Assembly: GCA_013043165.1 (NCBI GenBank)
Contig: JABDOQ010000107.1
Coordinates: 1 to 36,546 of the forward strand
DNA: 36,546 nucleotides
Source of the DNA: Woeseiaceae bacterium
Lineage (GTDB): Bacteria; Pseudomonadota; Gammaproteobacteria; Steroidobacterales; Woeseiaceae
Reading direction: 5' to 3'
A program made the translations under genes and the position numbers. The stretch's first letter is position 1; each line of letters starts with the position of its first letter. Below the pieces are notes generated by a model. The model was not told the DNA's origin, ran no database searches, and worked only from the letters and a program-made list of their open reading frames with translations. Positions 21,482 through 30,131 of the stretch are shown here, piece after piece.

Positions 21482-23778
21482 AGGTCAGCCCCTGGCCGAC
21501 CAATGACACCGGGAACGTACTTGTTGTTCTGGATGCCGTGCACCGGGTAGAGCAGCAGCACCTGGAAGCATGGCTGGAGCGCGAGCGCAAAAAACAGGGA
21601 TATTCCGGAACGGTCGAGCACGTGGTGCTTCCGCTGGCAGAATCCCCGGAAGATCTTCCCGCCGGAAAGTTATCCAGCGTCCCAAATGTGACTGACGAGA
21701 CCCTTGTGGTGCCCGTGCGGGTTGTGTGGTTGAAGGGACTGGACGTCAAGGGAACAACGCCGAGGCTTCGGGACCTGTTGTTCGGCAGTCCAAGGCGCCC
21801 GGGGCCGATGAGGGCGCGGTACGTTCTGAAAAAGCATCCAATGCGCGCCAAGTGCATCACCGGCAGGCCGGCGACACTCAAAGAATTGCGGCAACGATTG
21901 CAGCATCGACTTGGCGCGACACCAGACCGGGATCAGCTGACCCGGTTCATCGCTGGTCAGGCAAGCATCGCGCTCGATATCGCGGAACGACGCTTGCGCG
22001 GCAGCCGCTACAAGGTTCCGCGGCACGTCGCTCATAACCTGAAATCACGCCGTGAATTCATCGATGCACTCGAGGATCTGAGCCGGCACACGGGCCGGTC
22101 AGTCGGCGACCTGCAGGCCGAGGCCGACGACATATTCAAGGAGTTGATCGCGATACCGCAGGCTTTTTGGCTGGACATGAGCTACCTGCTCAATCGCAAA
22201 ATTTCTACCCTGGGCTACGACAAGGAGATAGTCGTAGATCCAACCAGCTTGCAGCGCGTTCGACAGATCAGCAAACAGCATCCCACGGCAATTTTGTGCA
22301 CCCACAAGACGCATGTGGATTTCCCGGCCCTGAACAAGGTTATGTTCGAACATGATTTTCCGGCGCTGCACACGATGGGTGGCGTAAATATGGCTTTTGC
22401 CGGACTCGGTTTCCTTGCCCGCCGCGCCGGAGTTATTTTCATCAGACGCAGCTTTCAGGATGACCTGCTCTACAAGCTTATTTTGCGACAGTACATTGGC
22501 TACCTGATGGAAAAAAACTTTCCGCTGAGCTGGGCATTCGAAGGTACCCGTTCCAGAGTCGGTAAACTCATGCCACCGAAGTACGGGATTTTGAAATACG
22601 TTCTCGACGCGGCACATGCCAATGATGCAGGCAGCTTACATATCATCCCGGTTTCGCTGAACTACGACCTGATCAGCGATGTGCGCGACTATGCCAGGGA
22701 ACAGTCTGGCCTGAAGAAGCGCCCGGAAAGCTTGCGCTGGTTCCTCGGCTATATGCGCAGCCTGAACAAGCCTATGGGTAAGATCTACATGAATTTTGGC
22801 GAGCCTGTCGTACTCGAGGAAGTGCCGCCAGGCGAAGACCGGCTTGCATGCGCCAAACTCGCTCTCAAGGTCGGCGTCGAGGCCAATCGGGTAACGCCGA
22901 TAACGTTGGCGTCGCTGGCGACAATGCTGTTGCTCGGCAGTTCGCCGCGCGCATTGACACGTCACGAGCTGGCAATTGAGATCAAGGAAGTCGTGCTATG
23001 GGCCAATGCCCGGAAGATCAGGATTACCCACCATTTCGAGGTCGAAAACGAAGCGGAGCTGGCGGCGATGGCCCGGGTGCTGGTGAATAACGGAATGCTC
23101 ACTCGTTATGACGACGGCCCCGAGGAGGTTTACGCGATCGCGCCCAAGCAACATGCCGTGGCGAATTACTACCGAAACACAACAATTCATCATTTTGTCA
23201 CGAAGGCTATTGCAGAATTAGCGCTGCTCCGCGCCTCGACGTCACAAGAAGCTCCAATGCAGGCGTTCTGGCAAGAGGTAGATCGGCTTCGCGACCTGTT
23301 CAAATTCGAATTCTTCTACGCGCCGCGCGAAGAGTTTCATCATGAAGTCAGCGAGGAGCTGCGACGGTATGCCGATGACTGGGAAGACAGGCTGGCGCAG
23401 GAAGCCGAGTATGCGAGCAGGCTGCTGCGCGAATTTCGGCCGCTCGTCGCGCACGCCACATTGACCCAATTCGTGGAAGCGCACTATGTTGTCGCCGATG
23501 TCGCGGCCGTCACGCCGCCCGACAAGGCGCTCGATCGCGATGACTGCCTGCGACGGTGTTTTGCGTATGGCAGAGCAGCCTATCTGCGACGACGCATCAG
23601 TAGCGAGGCGTCGATCGGCAAACAATTATTTGAAAACGGCTATAAATGGATTGAGAATCGAGGTCTTGCCGAAGCGGGTGATGCCGAACTCACCGCGCGC
23701 CGGGTACAAACAAGTCAGGGTCTCCGCGAGCTGATGCATCGCCTGGAGCAGATAAAAGCGCTCGCGCTGCCCGTCTGA
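21478..23778 (+). CDS. plsB: Glycerol-3-phosphate acyltransferase (PlsB family)
   Basis: PlsB adds the first acyl chain to glycerol-3-phosphate at the inner membrane. The four family blocks are readable in order: H-K-T-H-V-D (HX4D, His276 to Asp281), G-V-I-F-I-R-R-S-F, W-A-F-E-G-T-R-S-R-V-G-K-L (E. coli has E-G-G-R-S-R-T-G) and I-I-P-V-S-L-N-Y-D. The 766 residues compare with about 807 in E. coli and include the long helical parts on both sides of the catalytic core. The start is GTG 21478, sharing GTGA with the stop of the preceding gene, which implies translational coupling. This may be a storage-lipid paralogue of the housekeeping enzyme, since its neighbours make neutral lipids. Confidence 0.92.
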   Translation: MKVSPWPTNDTGNVLVVLDAVHRVEQQHLEAWLERERKKQGYSGTVEHVVLPLAESPEDLPAGKLSSVPNVTDETLVVPVRVVWLKGLDVKGTTPRLRDLLFGSPRRPGPMRARYVLKKHPMRAKCITGRPATLKELRQRLQHRLGATPDRDQLTRFIAGQASIALDIAERRLRGSRYKVPRHVAHNLKSRREFIDALEDLSRHTGRSVGDLQAEADDIFKELIAIPQAFWLDMSYLLNRKISTLGYDKEIVVDPTSLQRVRQISKQHPTAILCTHKTHVDFPALNKVMFEHDFPALHTMGGVNMAFAGLGFLARRAGVIFIRRSFQDDLLYKLILRQYIGYLMEKNFPLSWAFEGTRSRVGKLMPPKYGILKYVLDAAHANDAGSLHIIPVSLNYDLISDVRDYAREQSGLKKRPESLRWFLGYMRSLNKPMGKIYMNFGEPVVLEEVPPGEDRLACAKLALKVGVEANRVTPITLASLATMLLLGSSPRALTRHELAIEIKEVVLWANARKIRITHHFEVENEAELAAMARVLVNNGMLTRYDDGPEEVYAIAPKQHAVANYYRNTTIHHFVTKAIAELALLRASTSQEAPMQAFWQEVDRLRDLFKFEFFYAPREEFHHEVSEELRRYADDWEDRLAQEAEYASRLLREFRPLVAHATLTQFVEAHYVVADVAAVTPPDKALDRDDCLRRCFAYGRAAYLRRRISSEASIGKQLFENGYKWIENRGLAEAGDAELTARRVQTSQGLRELMHRLEQIKALALPV

Positions 23779-23794
23779 ATAGGGAGTAGAACGT

Positions 23795-25282
23795 ATGGAT
23801 CAGTTAAGTCCGCAGGACGCCCAATTTCTGTACATGCAGTCAGAAGACAACCTGACGCACGTAACATCGATAGCCATTTTCGATCCGACGACGGTGCCGG
23901 ATGGCGCCGTCGTTCGCTTCAAGGACATACTGGCTCATATCGAAGGGCGTCTGCACATGAGCCCGTTATTCAAGCGACGGCTCGTGCGTGTGCCACTCGA
24001 ACTCGACTTTCCATACTGGGTCGACGACCAGAATTTCGACCTCGAGTACCACGTTCGGCACGGCCGACTCCCCAGACCGGGAGACTGGCGGCAATTCTGC
24101 ATTCACATGGCACGCTATCACTCGCGGCCCCTGGATATGGACCGCCCGCTCTGGGAAATGTACGTTGTAGAGGGTCTCGACAATATTGAGTGGCTTCCCA
24201 AAGGCAGCTACGCCATTGCGGCCAAGATTCATCATGCCGCCGTCGACGGCACGGCGATCATCGATTTTTTTGGAGCGATGGCGGATATCGACAACAAGGG
24301 CACGCCCGCGATGCCGCTGAATATGGCGAAACTACGTCGCAGCCCGCAACCCAGTCTGCTGGATATGGCCGTTCGAGCGACCTGGCATACAATACGCTCC
24401 CCGATCGGCATGACCGACGCGGTCATGCGTGCCGTGCCAAGCCTTTACAACCTCGCGCAGAGCGCGCTGCGGTCGCAGAAAAAGGACAAGCATGGCGTGC
24501 CTGATACCCGCTTCAACGACGCCGTTTCAGCGCAAAAGATGTTCGACGCGAGGTCGTTCCCGCTGGCTGACCTGAAAGCCGTGCGTGAAGCCGTCCCGGG
24601 CTGCACGATCAACGATGTTGTCCTCGCGATATGCGGTGGCGGCCTGCGTTACTACCTGCAGCACCACGATGAGCTGCCTGATGATTCCCTCGTTGCCTGG
24701 GTGCCTATAAACGCCCGTCGAGGCGCTGCATCCGATGCAGATACGCCGGGCAATGACATTACCTCGATGACGACGCCGATCTGTACCGACATCGAGGATC
24801 CGATTGATCGCCTGATATGCGTCCACAATGCGACACAGGAAAGCAAGGCCGCGAAGGCCGGCATGTCGGCACGATTGATGACGGATCTCAGCAAGCACGT
24901 ACCGGCATCAACCCTGGTGATGGCCAGCCGCCTGGTATTGCGCGCCAGCACGACAGTTCGCATGTGCAATCTGTTCATTTCGAACGTGCCGGGGCCGCAG
25001 ATACCGCTGTACATGAACGGCGCTTGTCAGGTGGGCAGTTTTGGCATGGCGCCATTGGCCAACGGCATGGGCTTGTTCATCGCAACACCAAGTTACAACG
25101 GCCAGATGTCTTTCAATGTCACCTCAACACGAGAAATTTTGCCGGACATAGACTTTTTCGTTGACTGCCTCGAGCGCTCGTTGAAAGATCTGAAGAAGGC
25201 CGCCAAGCCGACCAGGAAGACCAGGAAGACCGGCGGCAAGAAAACTCCCACCAAGAAAAAAATCCGCGCCGTTAAAGCGTAG
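23795..25282 (+). CDS. Wax ester synthase / diacylglycerol acyltransferase with Lys-rich tail
   Basis: This 495-residue WS/DGAT would transfer acyl-CoA chains to diacylglycerol or long-chain alcohols at the inner membrane, giving triacylglycerol or wax ester droplets. The start M-D-Q-L-S-P-Q-D-A-Q-F-L is typical. P-L-W-E-M-Y-V-V-E-G-L precedes the active-site H-H-A-A-V-D-G (His146, His147, Asp151). N-D-V-V-L-A-I-C-G-G-G-L-R (about 274-286) and F-I-S-N-V-P-G-P (about 400-407) are further family motifs. The last 30 residues are an unusual tail with 11 Lys and 3 Arg and no acidic residue, encoded in part by a nine-base tandem repeat. GGGAGT about eight bases before the ATG supports the start, 16 bases after plsB. 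The end overlaps the convergent hydrolase gene by 11 bases. Confidence 0.93.
   Translation: MDQLSPQDAQFLYMQSEDNLTHVTSIAIFDPTTVPDGAVVRFKDILAHIEGRLHMSPLFKRRLVRVPLELDFPYWVDDQNFDLEYHVRHGRLPRPGDWRQFCIHMARYHSRPLDMDRPLWEMYVVEGLDNIEWLPKGSYAIAAKIHHAAVDGTAIIDFFGAMADIDNKGTPAMPLNMAKLRRSPQPSLLDMAVRATWHTIRSPIGMTDAVMRAVPSLYNLAQSALRSQKKDKHGVPDTRFNDAVSAQKMFDARSFPLADLKAVREAVPGCTINDVVLAICGGGLRYYLQHHDELPDDSLVAWVPINARRGAASDADTPGNDITSMTTPICTDIEDPIDRLICVHNATQESKAAKAGMSARLMTDLSKHVPASTLVMASRLVLRASTTVRMCNLFISNVPGPQIPLYMNGACQVGSFGMAPLANGMGLFIATPSYNGQMSFNVTSTREILPDIDFFVDCLERSLKDLKKAAKPTRKTRKTGGKKTPTKKKIRAVKA
25211..25228 (+). repeat. Tandem 9-base repeat in the WS/DGAT tail
   Basis: ACCAGGAAG occurs twice in tandem and a third copy begins at 25229. 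It encodes T-R-K repeats of the basic C-terminal tail, so the tail may have grown by in-frame slippage. Confidence 0.6.
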
Positions 25283-26216
25283 CTGCGCGGCAGTTGCTCA
25301 GGAACTGCACATGCACTGCCGCGGACTCCATGGGCCGTTCCAGCATCGGTACGTGTCCGGTCTCTTCTAACACAACGCAGTGATTGTTCGGAATTTGAGC
25401 TTTCAGCACATCGACACAGCTCACGTCGATGAGCCGGTCGTGGCGACCCCAAATGACCAGGGTTGGCGCCACAATGGCATGCAGCTGATCATTCAGAGGC
25501 CGTTCCTGCATTTCCTCAGCCATGGGCCAGAAGATTGCTTCCAGGAATAGTCGGTGCGCTATCAGGTCTTCACAGTACGGTTGCTTGATAAAGCCGGGCA
25601 GCGGCAGCGGCCTGTAAACTATGAACTTGAGCAGCCTGTCGAACTCTTCGGGCGACGAAACGGTCAGCAGGCTTTCGCCGTTTTCGGTCGCAATCTGCAG
25701 TTCGCTCTTGGTTTTGCCCAGAACGCCGGCGCTGTCGAGCAACGCGAGGCTCTGGATTCTATCGGCGTATGCAAGCACAAATTTCAGCGCAATGTATCCG
25801 CCCATCGAATTGCCGCCGAGATGAAACCTGTCGATTCCCATCGCATCGACAAATGCGAGCAGCCATCGCATCTGCGCATCCATGTGATAGTCCGCGTTCG
25901 GATCTCGCGCGTTATCGCCGAAGCCCGGCAGGTCCGGGACGATGACGCGGTAGTTTTTTCGCAGGCCGCGCGCGTACATCAGCCAGTTGTCCTTGTCGCC
26001 ACTGAAGCCGTGTAGCAGGACCAGGACTTCGCCGGACTCCGGACCACCTAAAAGATACGGCCAGCGAGTGCCGTCGAACTCGACCGATCGCGTCCTGAGA
26101 CCCATGATTCTGCGAGCTCCCAGCAACACGAGGCGCAGAAACTGTCGTGGAAATGCAAAACGGAATATGACGACGGCGACAATGAGTGCCGCCGCCGAAA
26201 TCAGAATGTTGCTCAT
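25272..26216 (-). CDS. Membrane-anchored alpha/beta hydrolase (candidate lipase)
   Basis: This 314-residue serine hydrolase has one N-terminal membrane segment (about 4-20). The oxyanion H-G is at 69-70, and the nucleophile elbow G-N-S-M-G-G puts the catalytic Ser at 137. W-G-R-H-D (acid residue) and E-T-G-H-V-P-M-L-E (His) complete the triad near the C-terminus. D-L-P-G-F-G-D is the usual loop after strand 4. Context suggests a lipid ester substrate: it faces the WS/DGAT gene and follows a patatin-like lipase gene on the same strand. The position recalls lipQ next to the mycobacterial WS/DGAT. ATG 26216 was chosen because it yields a clean anchor; it lies four bases after the patatin stop codon, so the two are probably one operon. 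Confidence 0.88.
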   Translation of the reverse strand: MSNILISAAALIVAVVIFRFAFPRQFLRLVLLGARRIMGLRTRSVEFDGTRWPYLLGGPESGEVLVLLHGFSGDKDNWLMYARGLRKNYRVIVPDLPGFGDNARDPNADYHMDAQMRWLLAFVDAMGIDRFHLGGNSMGGYIALKFVLAYADRIQSLALLDSAGVLGKTKSELQIATENGESLLTVSSPEEFDRLLKFIVYRPLPLPGFIKQPYCEDLIAHRLFLEAIFWPMAEEMQERPLNDQLHAIVAPTLVIWGRHDRLIDVSCVDVLKAQIPNNHCVVLEETGHVPMLERPMESAAVHVQFLSNCRAATL

Positions 26217-26220
26217 CAAA

Positions 26221-27657
26221 TCAGCTGGCCCGTCGCGATACGCTGCTGCGCAGCCGCGGTTCCTGGTGATCCAGGCCGCGCAGGATTTCATCGAGTTTCC
26301 TGCTGATCTTCGTCTGCACGCGGATCATCTCGATCTTCGGCCAGGTTCCTTTCTCACCCATTTCGATCAGTTCGATGATCTCTTCGATCGATTTGTGCGC
26401 CAGTAACTTGAGCGGGTTAAACATACGTTTATCCGGCAGAATGTTGATATCACCAAAGTAGTCCTGATTGATGATGCTCAACGCCACATTTGTAACCTTG
26501 TTTATTGTGGGGTTCCACGCCAGCGGTCGCTCAAACAGCGATGCGCTGGCATTGATCCACTCGCGTGCAATCCGCCCGCTGGCAAGTTTTACAGTCGTAA
26601 TTGGATCTCTTTTTCTCTTGGTGTCGGTGACAAACGGAAAAATATGCGGATTGATCTGGCTGACAATAAAATGATTCACGCCGTAGATGCGCGACAGGCG
26701 TTTTGCAGGCAGGTCGTCGCTCAACGAGCCGTCGACCCATCGCCGTGACGGCAGGTATGGCTGCTTTTGTCCCTGGTCGTTTTTAGCGGCAAGCGCGACC
26801 GGAGGATAGAAGCCGGGAACCGCGGCGGAGGCCATGACGGCTTCGCGGACATAGACGTTTGGTGTCGTGATCGAATTCAGCAAGCGCGATGTCTGGTGCT
26901 TTTCGGCGGCTGCAATCGATACATTCAGATGTCGGCCCGTCAGCTCAAAAGCTTCCTGAAACGTCACATCCGGTATCAGCCGATTGAGTGCCTCCTGAAC
27001 GTCTTCCGTTTTCGCGACTTCCGGCCGGAATGCCTCAAAACGCCTGAACAGTCCCTCATCGCGTTGCATTTCCTGCGCGAGGTTCTCTGGTTTGAGCATG
27101 TCTTCCAGGTCCTCGTCGTCGTGTACACCGACCAGGCTGCCCACCACCGCGCCGCCGCTGCTGCCCGACAGCACGCCTGGCAGCACTCCCTCCAGCCACA
27201 GCGCCTTGACGACGCCGATGTGGAAGAACAACAGCGAACCAGCGCCGCTCATCATGAGCGCTGAGCAACCGTAGCAGTGCTGAGCACGACGGAAGAAATC
27301 CAGCCTTTCATCCATTGGTATGTCATCGGCCTCGGAACTGGCAAGCATTTCCAGAGCGTCAACGACTTCGTCGACATAGTCCACGATGAGCTTCTTGGTG
27401 CTGAATTTCGCCTTGCCGTAAAGGGCCGAGCTACCCATGCCATCGATATTGCCGTGAAGGCCCTCGTTGAGCGCGAATAACACGGCGGCGTGGTCCTTTT
27501 TCGCCCTCAATCGGCGCAAGCGCCGCAAACGTCGGCGAATAGACGTGTAGTCAAAGTGCTTCGATTCGTCGGATTTTATCCATTGCATTACGCCGGATTT
27601 CTTGTCGTGCGCTTTAGCTGCGGCTTTCCACTCGTCGTAGGTGCGCGCTTCCGCCAT
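26221..27657 (-). CDS. DUF3336-patatin phospholipase / triacylglycerol lipase
   Basis: This 478-residue protein has an N-terminal DUF3336-like helical region (about 1-125, starting A-R-T-Y-D-E-W-K) and a patatin domain. That pairing is known from eukaryotic Tgl3/4/5 and SDP1 triacylglycerol lipases and from bacterial relatives. M-S-G-A-G-S-L-L-F-F-H-I-G (136-148) fits the glycine-rich oxyanion loop. S-G-S-S-G-G carries the catalytic Ser at 167, and W-V-D-G-S carries the Asp at 309, completing the Ser-Asp dyad. The start at 27657 follows GAGG at good distance; ATG 27693 would add 12 residues with no Shine-Dalgarno. It is the first gene of a two-gene minus-strand operon with the alpha/beta hydrolase. 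Release of fatty acids from stored lipid is inferred from the family and neighbours. Confidence 0.88.
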   Translation of the reverse strand: MAEARTYDEWKAAAKAHDKKSGVMQWIKSDESKHFDYTSIRRRLRRLRRLRAKKDHAAVLFALNEGLHGNIDGMGSSALYGKAKFSTKKLIVDYVDEVVDALEMLASSEADDIPMDERLDFFRRAQHCYGCSALMMSGAGSLLFFHIGVVKALWLEGVLPGVLSGSSGGAVVGSLVGVHDDEDLEDMLKPENLAQEMQRDEGLFRRFEAFRPEVAKTEDVQEALNRLIPDVTFQEAFELTGRHLNVSIAAAEKHQTSRLLNSITTPNVYVREAVMASAAVPGFYPPVALAAKNDQGQKQPYLPSRRWVDGSLSDDLPAKRLSRIYGVNHFIVSQINPHIFPFVTDTKRKRDPITTVKLASGRIAREWINASASLFERPLAWNPTINKVTNVALSIINQDYFGDINILPDKRMFNPLKLLAHKSIEEIIELIEMGEKGTWPKIEMIRVQTKISRKLDEILRGLDHQEPRLRSSVSRRAS

Positions 27658-27877
27658 ATCCGCCTCAAGGCGTTTCGTCGCTGAAAATATCATGTCTGAT
27701 CTGCGCTCGTGCTGCCCTTATCTGGACCAGCATACACGCTAAAGTATTGCAAAAAGAGCCGATCAGTCGCTTTTTTGATAGCAGAATATCCCTATATTTC
27801 TGGCCACGCCCCCGGTGTACATTGAGGTACGGATTCAGCGCCGGGCCTGAACGGCCATGGCCGGAGGCAAGAGACCG

Positions 27878-28180
27878 ATGACCAACAGGAAATTGCTGGC
27901 TGCGATGCCGGATAGCCTGACAGCGATCGTCGAAAGCGGCTACGCCATCTGGGCGAGCGACGACGTTGACGCCAAGCTGCGCGCCCGTTTTGACAGCAAG
28001 CGCATACCCGTTGTTGGCGTTCGTCACGTCAGGGTCTGGGGACTGCAGGTCGACGACGAACGGGTTCTTCCGGGCCGCGAGCGTACGCAGATACAGGACG
28101 AGGAAATATGGGAGGTCAACCTCGAGGCGAAAAATGGTTCGCGATACGAAGTTGAATCAAAGCTGCTGAAGCCGGCGTAA
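27878..28180 (+). CDS. Small cytosolic protein of unknown function
   Basis: No family is recognised for this 100-residue protein. It begins M-T-N-R-K-L-L-A-A-M-P-D-S-L and has no signal peptide, membrane segment or Cys. The middle holds a beta-rich run V-V-G-V-R-H-V-R-V-W-G-L-Q-V. The C-terminal half is charged and strand-like (E-I-W-E-V-N-L-E-A-K-N-G-S-R-Y-E-V-E). GGAGG (27863-27867) lies ten bases before ATG 27878 and favours it over an ATG at 27857. The gene is divergent from the patatin gene and convergent with the GAF protein gene. Confidence 0.6.
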   Translation: MTNRKLLAAMPDSLTAIVESGYAIWASDDVDAKLRARFDSKRIPVVGVRHVRVWGLQVDDERVLPGRERTQIQDEEIWEVNLEAKNGSRYEVESKLLKPA

Positions 28181-28243
28181 CGCCCGCGCTCCGTTTATCC
28201 CCGGAAACTTATCGGACCGATATTGGGTTGCTGAATAAGCAAA

Positions 28244-29242
28244 TCAAAATATTGTTTTGCGCCAGCTAACCAGGGCGTCCGCAAGCCGGTGCCGATCTTT
28301 GGCTTTCGCCAACGGCTGCTTCTCATGCCTGGAAAACATTCCATCGGCCTCACGAAGCATATCGTCAATAGAACCATACTTATTTGCGTCGTATTCGACG
28401 CAGCCAACGAATATCGACAAGGCACCATCGCTGCCATCGTAGTGCAGCGAGCCTTTCGCATCGGCGCACAAGCGATTGATCGCCAGCGTATCATCAAAAG
28501 CCTCATCTTCCTTGAGCAGCACACAAAAGTGGTAACCCCCTAAATGCGCTATCGACTGTGCAACAGGAAAGTGTTCTCGGAGAAGCTCTGCAAAGATTGT
28601 CCCCGGTTTTTGCAGATCAGAGCCACCCGCTGACACAAAGACTTCGCTGATATCGAATAACAGCATTGACAGCTTGCACGCTTCGGCGCCCTTGCCCAGG
28701 CACCTTGCTCCCGTGAGCATTTGCGAATGGCGATTGGCCAACCCGGTCTCGGTGTCGGCGCTGCCGATAATCTCACCGACGACCATGTCCGCCAGGTTTT
28801 TCAGCATGGTTTTTTCGTCATCGCCAAGCTGACGCGGGACCCGGTCGATGATGCACAGCGTGCCGAGTTTGTGACCGTTTGGCGCCTCGAGCGGCGCTCC
28901 GGCGTAGAAGCGGATACGTGGCTGCTCGGCTACCAACGGGTTATCCCGGAACCGGGGGTCGTCGCGCGCATCCGGCACCTCTAGAATGTCGTCGTCCAGT
29001 ATCGCGTGGGCGCAAAAAGAAATATCGCGGCTTGTCTCTTTTACACTCAGCCCTTCGGCCGATTTGAACCACTGCCGGGATTCATCCACCAAACTGATCA
29101 GCACAATCGGCATATCGAAGATTCGCGCCGTGATTCGCGTGTAGCGATCGAATCGATCGTCACGGGGCGTGTCGAGGATATTCAGGCTGCGTAGCGTGGC
29201 GACCCTGGCAGCATCATTGCTGGGTAATTCCGGCACTTGCAT
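28244..29242 (-). CDS. GAF-domain protein with degenerate GGDEF domain
   Basis: This 332-residue cytosolic signalling protein starts with a conserved lead-in (A-A-R-V-A-T-L-R-S-L-N-I-L-D-T-P) and a GAF domain (about 25-155; I-S-L-V-D-E-S-R-Q-W-F-K, D-I-S-F-C-A-H-A-I, F-Y-A-G-A-P-L). A GGDEF-like domain follows: D-T-E-T-G-L-A-N-R (163-171) corresponds to D-x-L-T-G-L-x-N-R. The signature reads L-G-G-Y-H-F (GGYHF at 235-239) instead of GGDEF, so cyclic di-GMP synthesis is unlikely. It may bind GTP or act as a regulatory partner. A GGGAGGT site lies just upstream of ATG 29242. No kinase or phosphodiesterase gene is adjacent. Confidence 0.85.
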   Translation of the reverse strand: MQVPELPSNDAARVATLRSLNILDTPRDDRFDRYTRITARIFDMPIVLISLVDESRQWFKSAEGLSVKETSRDISFCAHAILDDDILEVPDARDDPRFRDNPLVAEQPRIRFYAGAPLEAPNGHKLGTLCIIDRVPRQLGDDEKTMLKNLADMVVGEIIGSADTETGLANRHSQMLTGARCLGKGAEACKLSMLLFDISEVFVSAGGSDLQKPGTIFAELLREHFPVAQSIAHLGGYHFCVLLKEDEAFDDTLAINRLCADAKGSLHYDGSDGALSIFVGCVEYDANKYGSIDDMLREADGMFSRHEKQPLAKAKDRHRLADALVSWRKTIF

Positions 29243-29537
29243 AACGACCTCCCGCTTTAATCGACAGCCTATCGTCAAGTTTAGACCTTTCTAAGGCAGA
29301 CAGCAGAGAAATCGGCAAAAAAGCCGGTTTGTCGAGCTGTGACGGGCCGTCAACCCGGGCTCCGGCTCAGGGTGACAAATGCGACGACGCCCGGAAACGA
29401 ACGCTGGACGTAATCGAGAAACGTCTCCAGACCTCACCGGACGACGCACGCGCGGTTCAAGGTCCTCCTGCCCGCAGACTGACGTCGTGAACAGTTACGT
29501 CTGTGATAGGCTGTTGCCGGCCGAAAGAGGATAAACA

Positions 29538-30029
29538 ATGAGCAGAAACAGAATGATTTCGACCCGGTGGCTGCTTGTCCTGGTGATAGTGCTGACGAGT
29601 TTGTTGCAGGCTTGTGCAGGATTGCGGCCAGGCTATGAAACGCCTACGGTCACGATTAACTCGTTCCGTGCCTTGCCTTCGCAGGGTGCCCTGCCGAACT
29701 TTGAAATCGGTCTGCATGTCGTCAACCCGAACCGTGAGGCCCTCAAACTCCGTGGCGTCTCTTATACCGTCAGCCTGGGTGGCCATGAATTGATCAAGGG
29801 CGTGGGCAACGAACTGCCCGTTATCGAAGCATATGGAGAAGGCAGTCTTACGCTTACGGCGTCGCCAAACCTGTTCGCGGGAATTCGGCTGGTCACGGAC
29901 CTGATGAGCTCGGCCAATGAAAAAGTCCCCTACAAGCTGGAGGCAAAGCTCGACGTCGGCAGGATCCAGCCGTCTATCCGGGTCAGTGACTCCGGAGAAA
30001 TATCGCTTCGGCCGTCCGCCCGCCAGTAA
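29538..30029 (+). CDS. LEA-like (WHy/LEA14-type) lipoprotein
   Basis: This 163-residue lipoprotein has a signal peptide ending in L-L-Q-A-C (Cys26). The mature part resembles the LEA type 2 fold: P-T-V-T-I-N-S-F-R-A-L, then F-E-I-G-L-H-V-V-N-P-N-R-E-A-L-K-L-R-G-V-S-Y, where V-x-N-P-N is the family hallmark. It continues in alternating strands to the end. Such proteins are placed at the outer or inner membrane and are linked loosely to envelope stress or desiccation; the molecular role is unknown. GAGG about nine bases upstream supports the ATG. It precedes the RND efflux pair by 102 bases and may or may not share its transcript. Confidence 0.8.
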   Translation: MSRNRMISTRWLLVLVIVLTSLLQACAGLRPGYETPTVTINSFRALPSQGALPNFEIGLHVVNPNREALKLRGVSYTVSLGGHELIKGVGNELPVIEAYGEGSLTLTASPNLFAGIRLVTDLMSSANEKVPYKLEAKLDVGRIQPSIRVSDSGEISLRPSARQ

Positions 30030-30034
30030 GGTCA

Positions 30035-30040
30035 TATAAT
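30035..30040 (+). promoter_or_regulatory. Candidate -10 element for the RND efflux operon
   Basis: A perfect TATAAT lies six bases after the LEA-like gene and 91 bases before the start of the membrane-fusion protein. The matching -35 hexamer is poor. It may allow the efflux pair to be expressed separately from the lipoprotein. Confidence 0.3.
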
Positions 30041-30131
30041 TGACCCGTGGGTGCCCTGATACACATGGATACAGACAAAGCGCGCCAACTTCGTCATTAT
30101 TAAGCATAGACCGGTTCGTACTGCAAAAACT

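Noticed and set aside
29313-29326. Small hairpin CGGC-A6-GCCG between the GAF gene and the LEA-like gene
   Set aside because: A four-base stem is too weak for a terminator, and the position, upstream of both divergent genes, makes no sense for termination.
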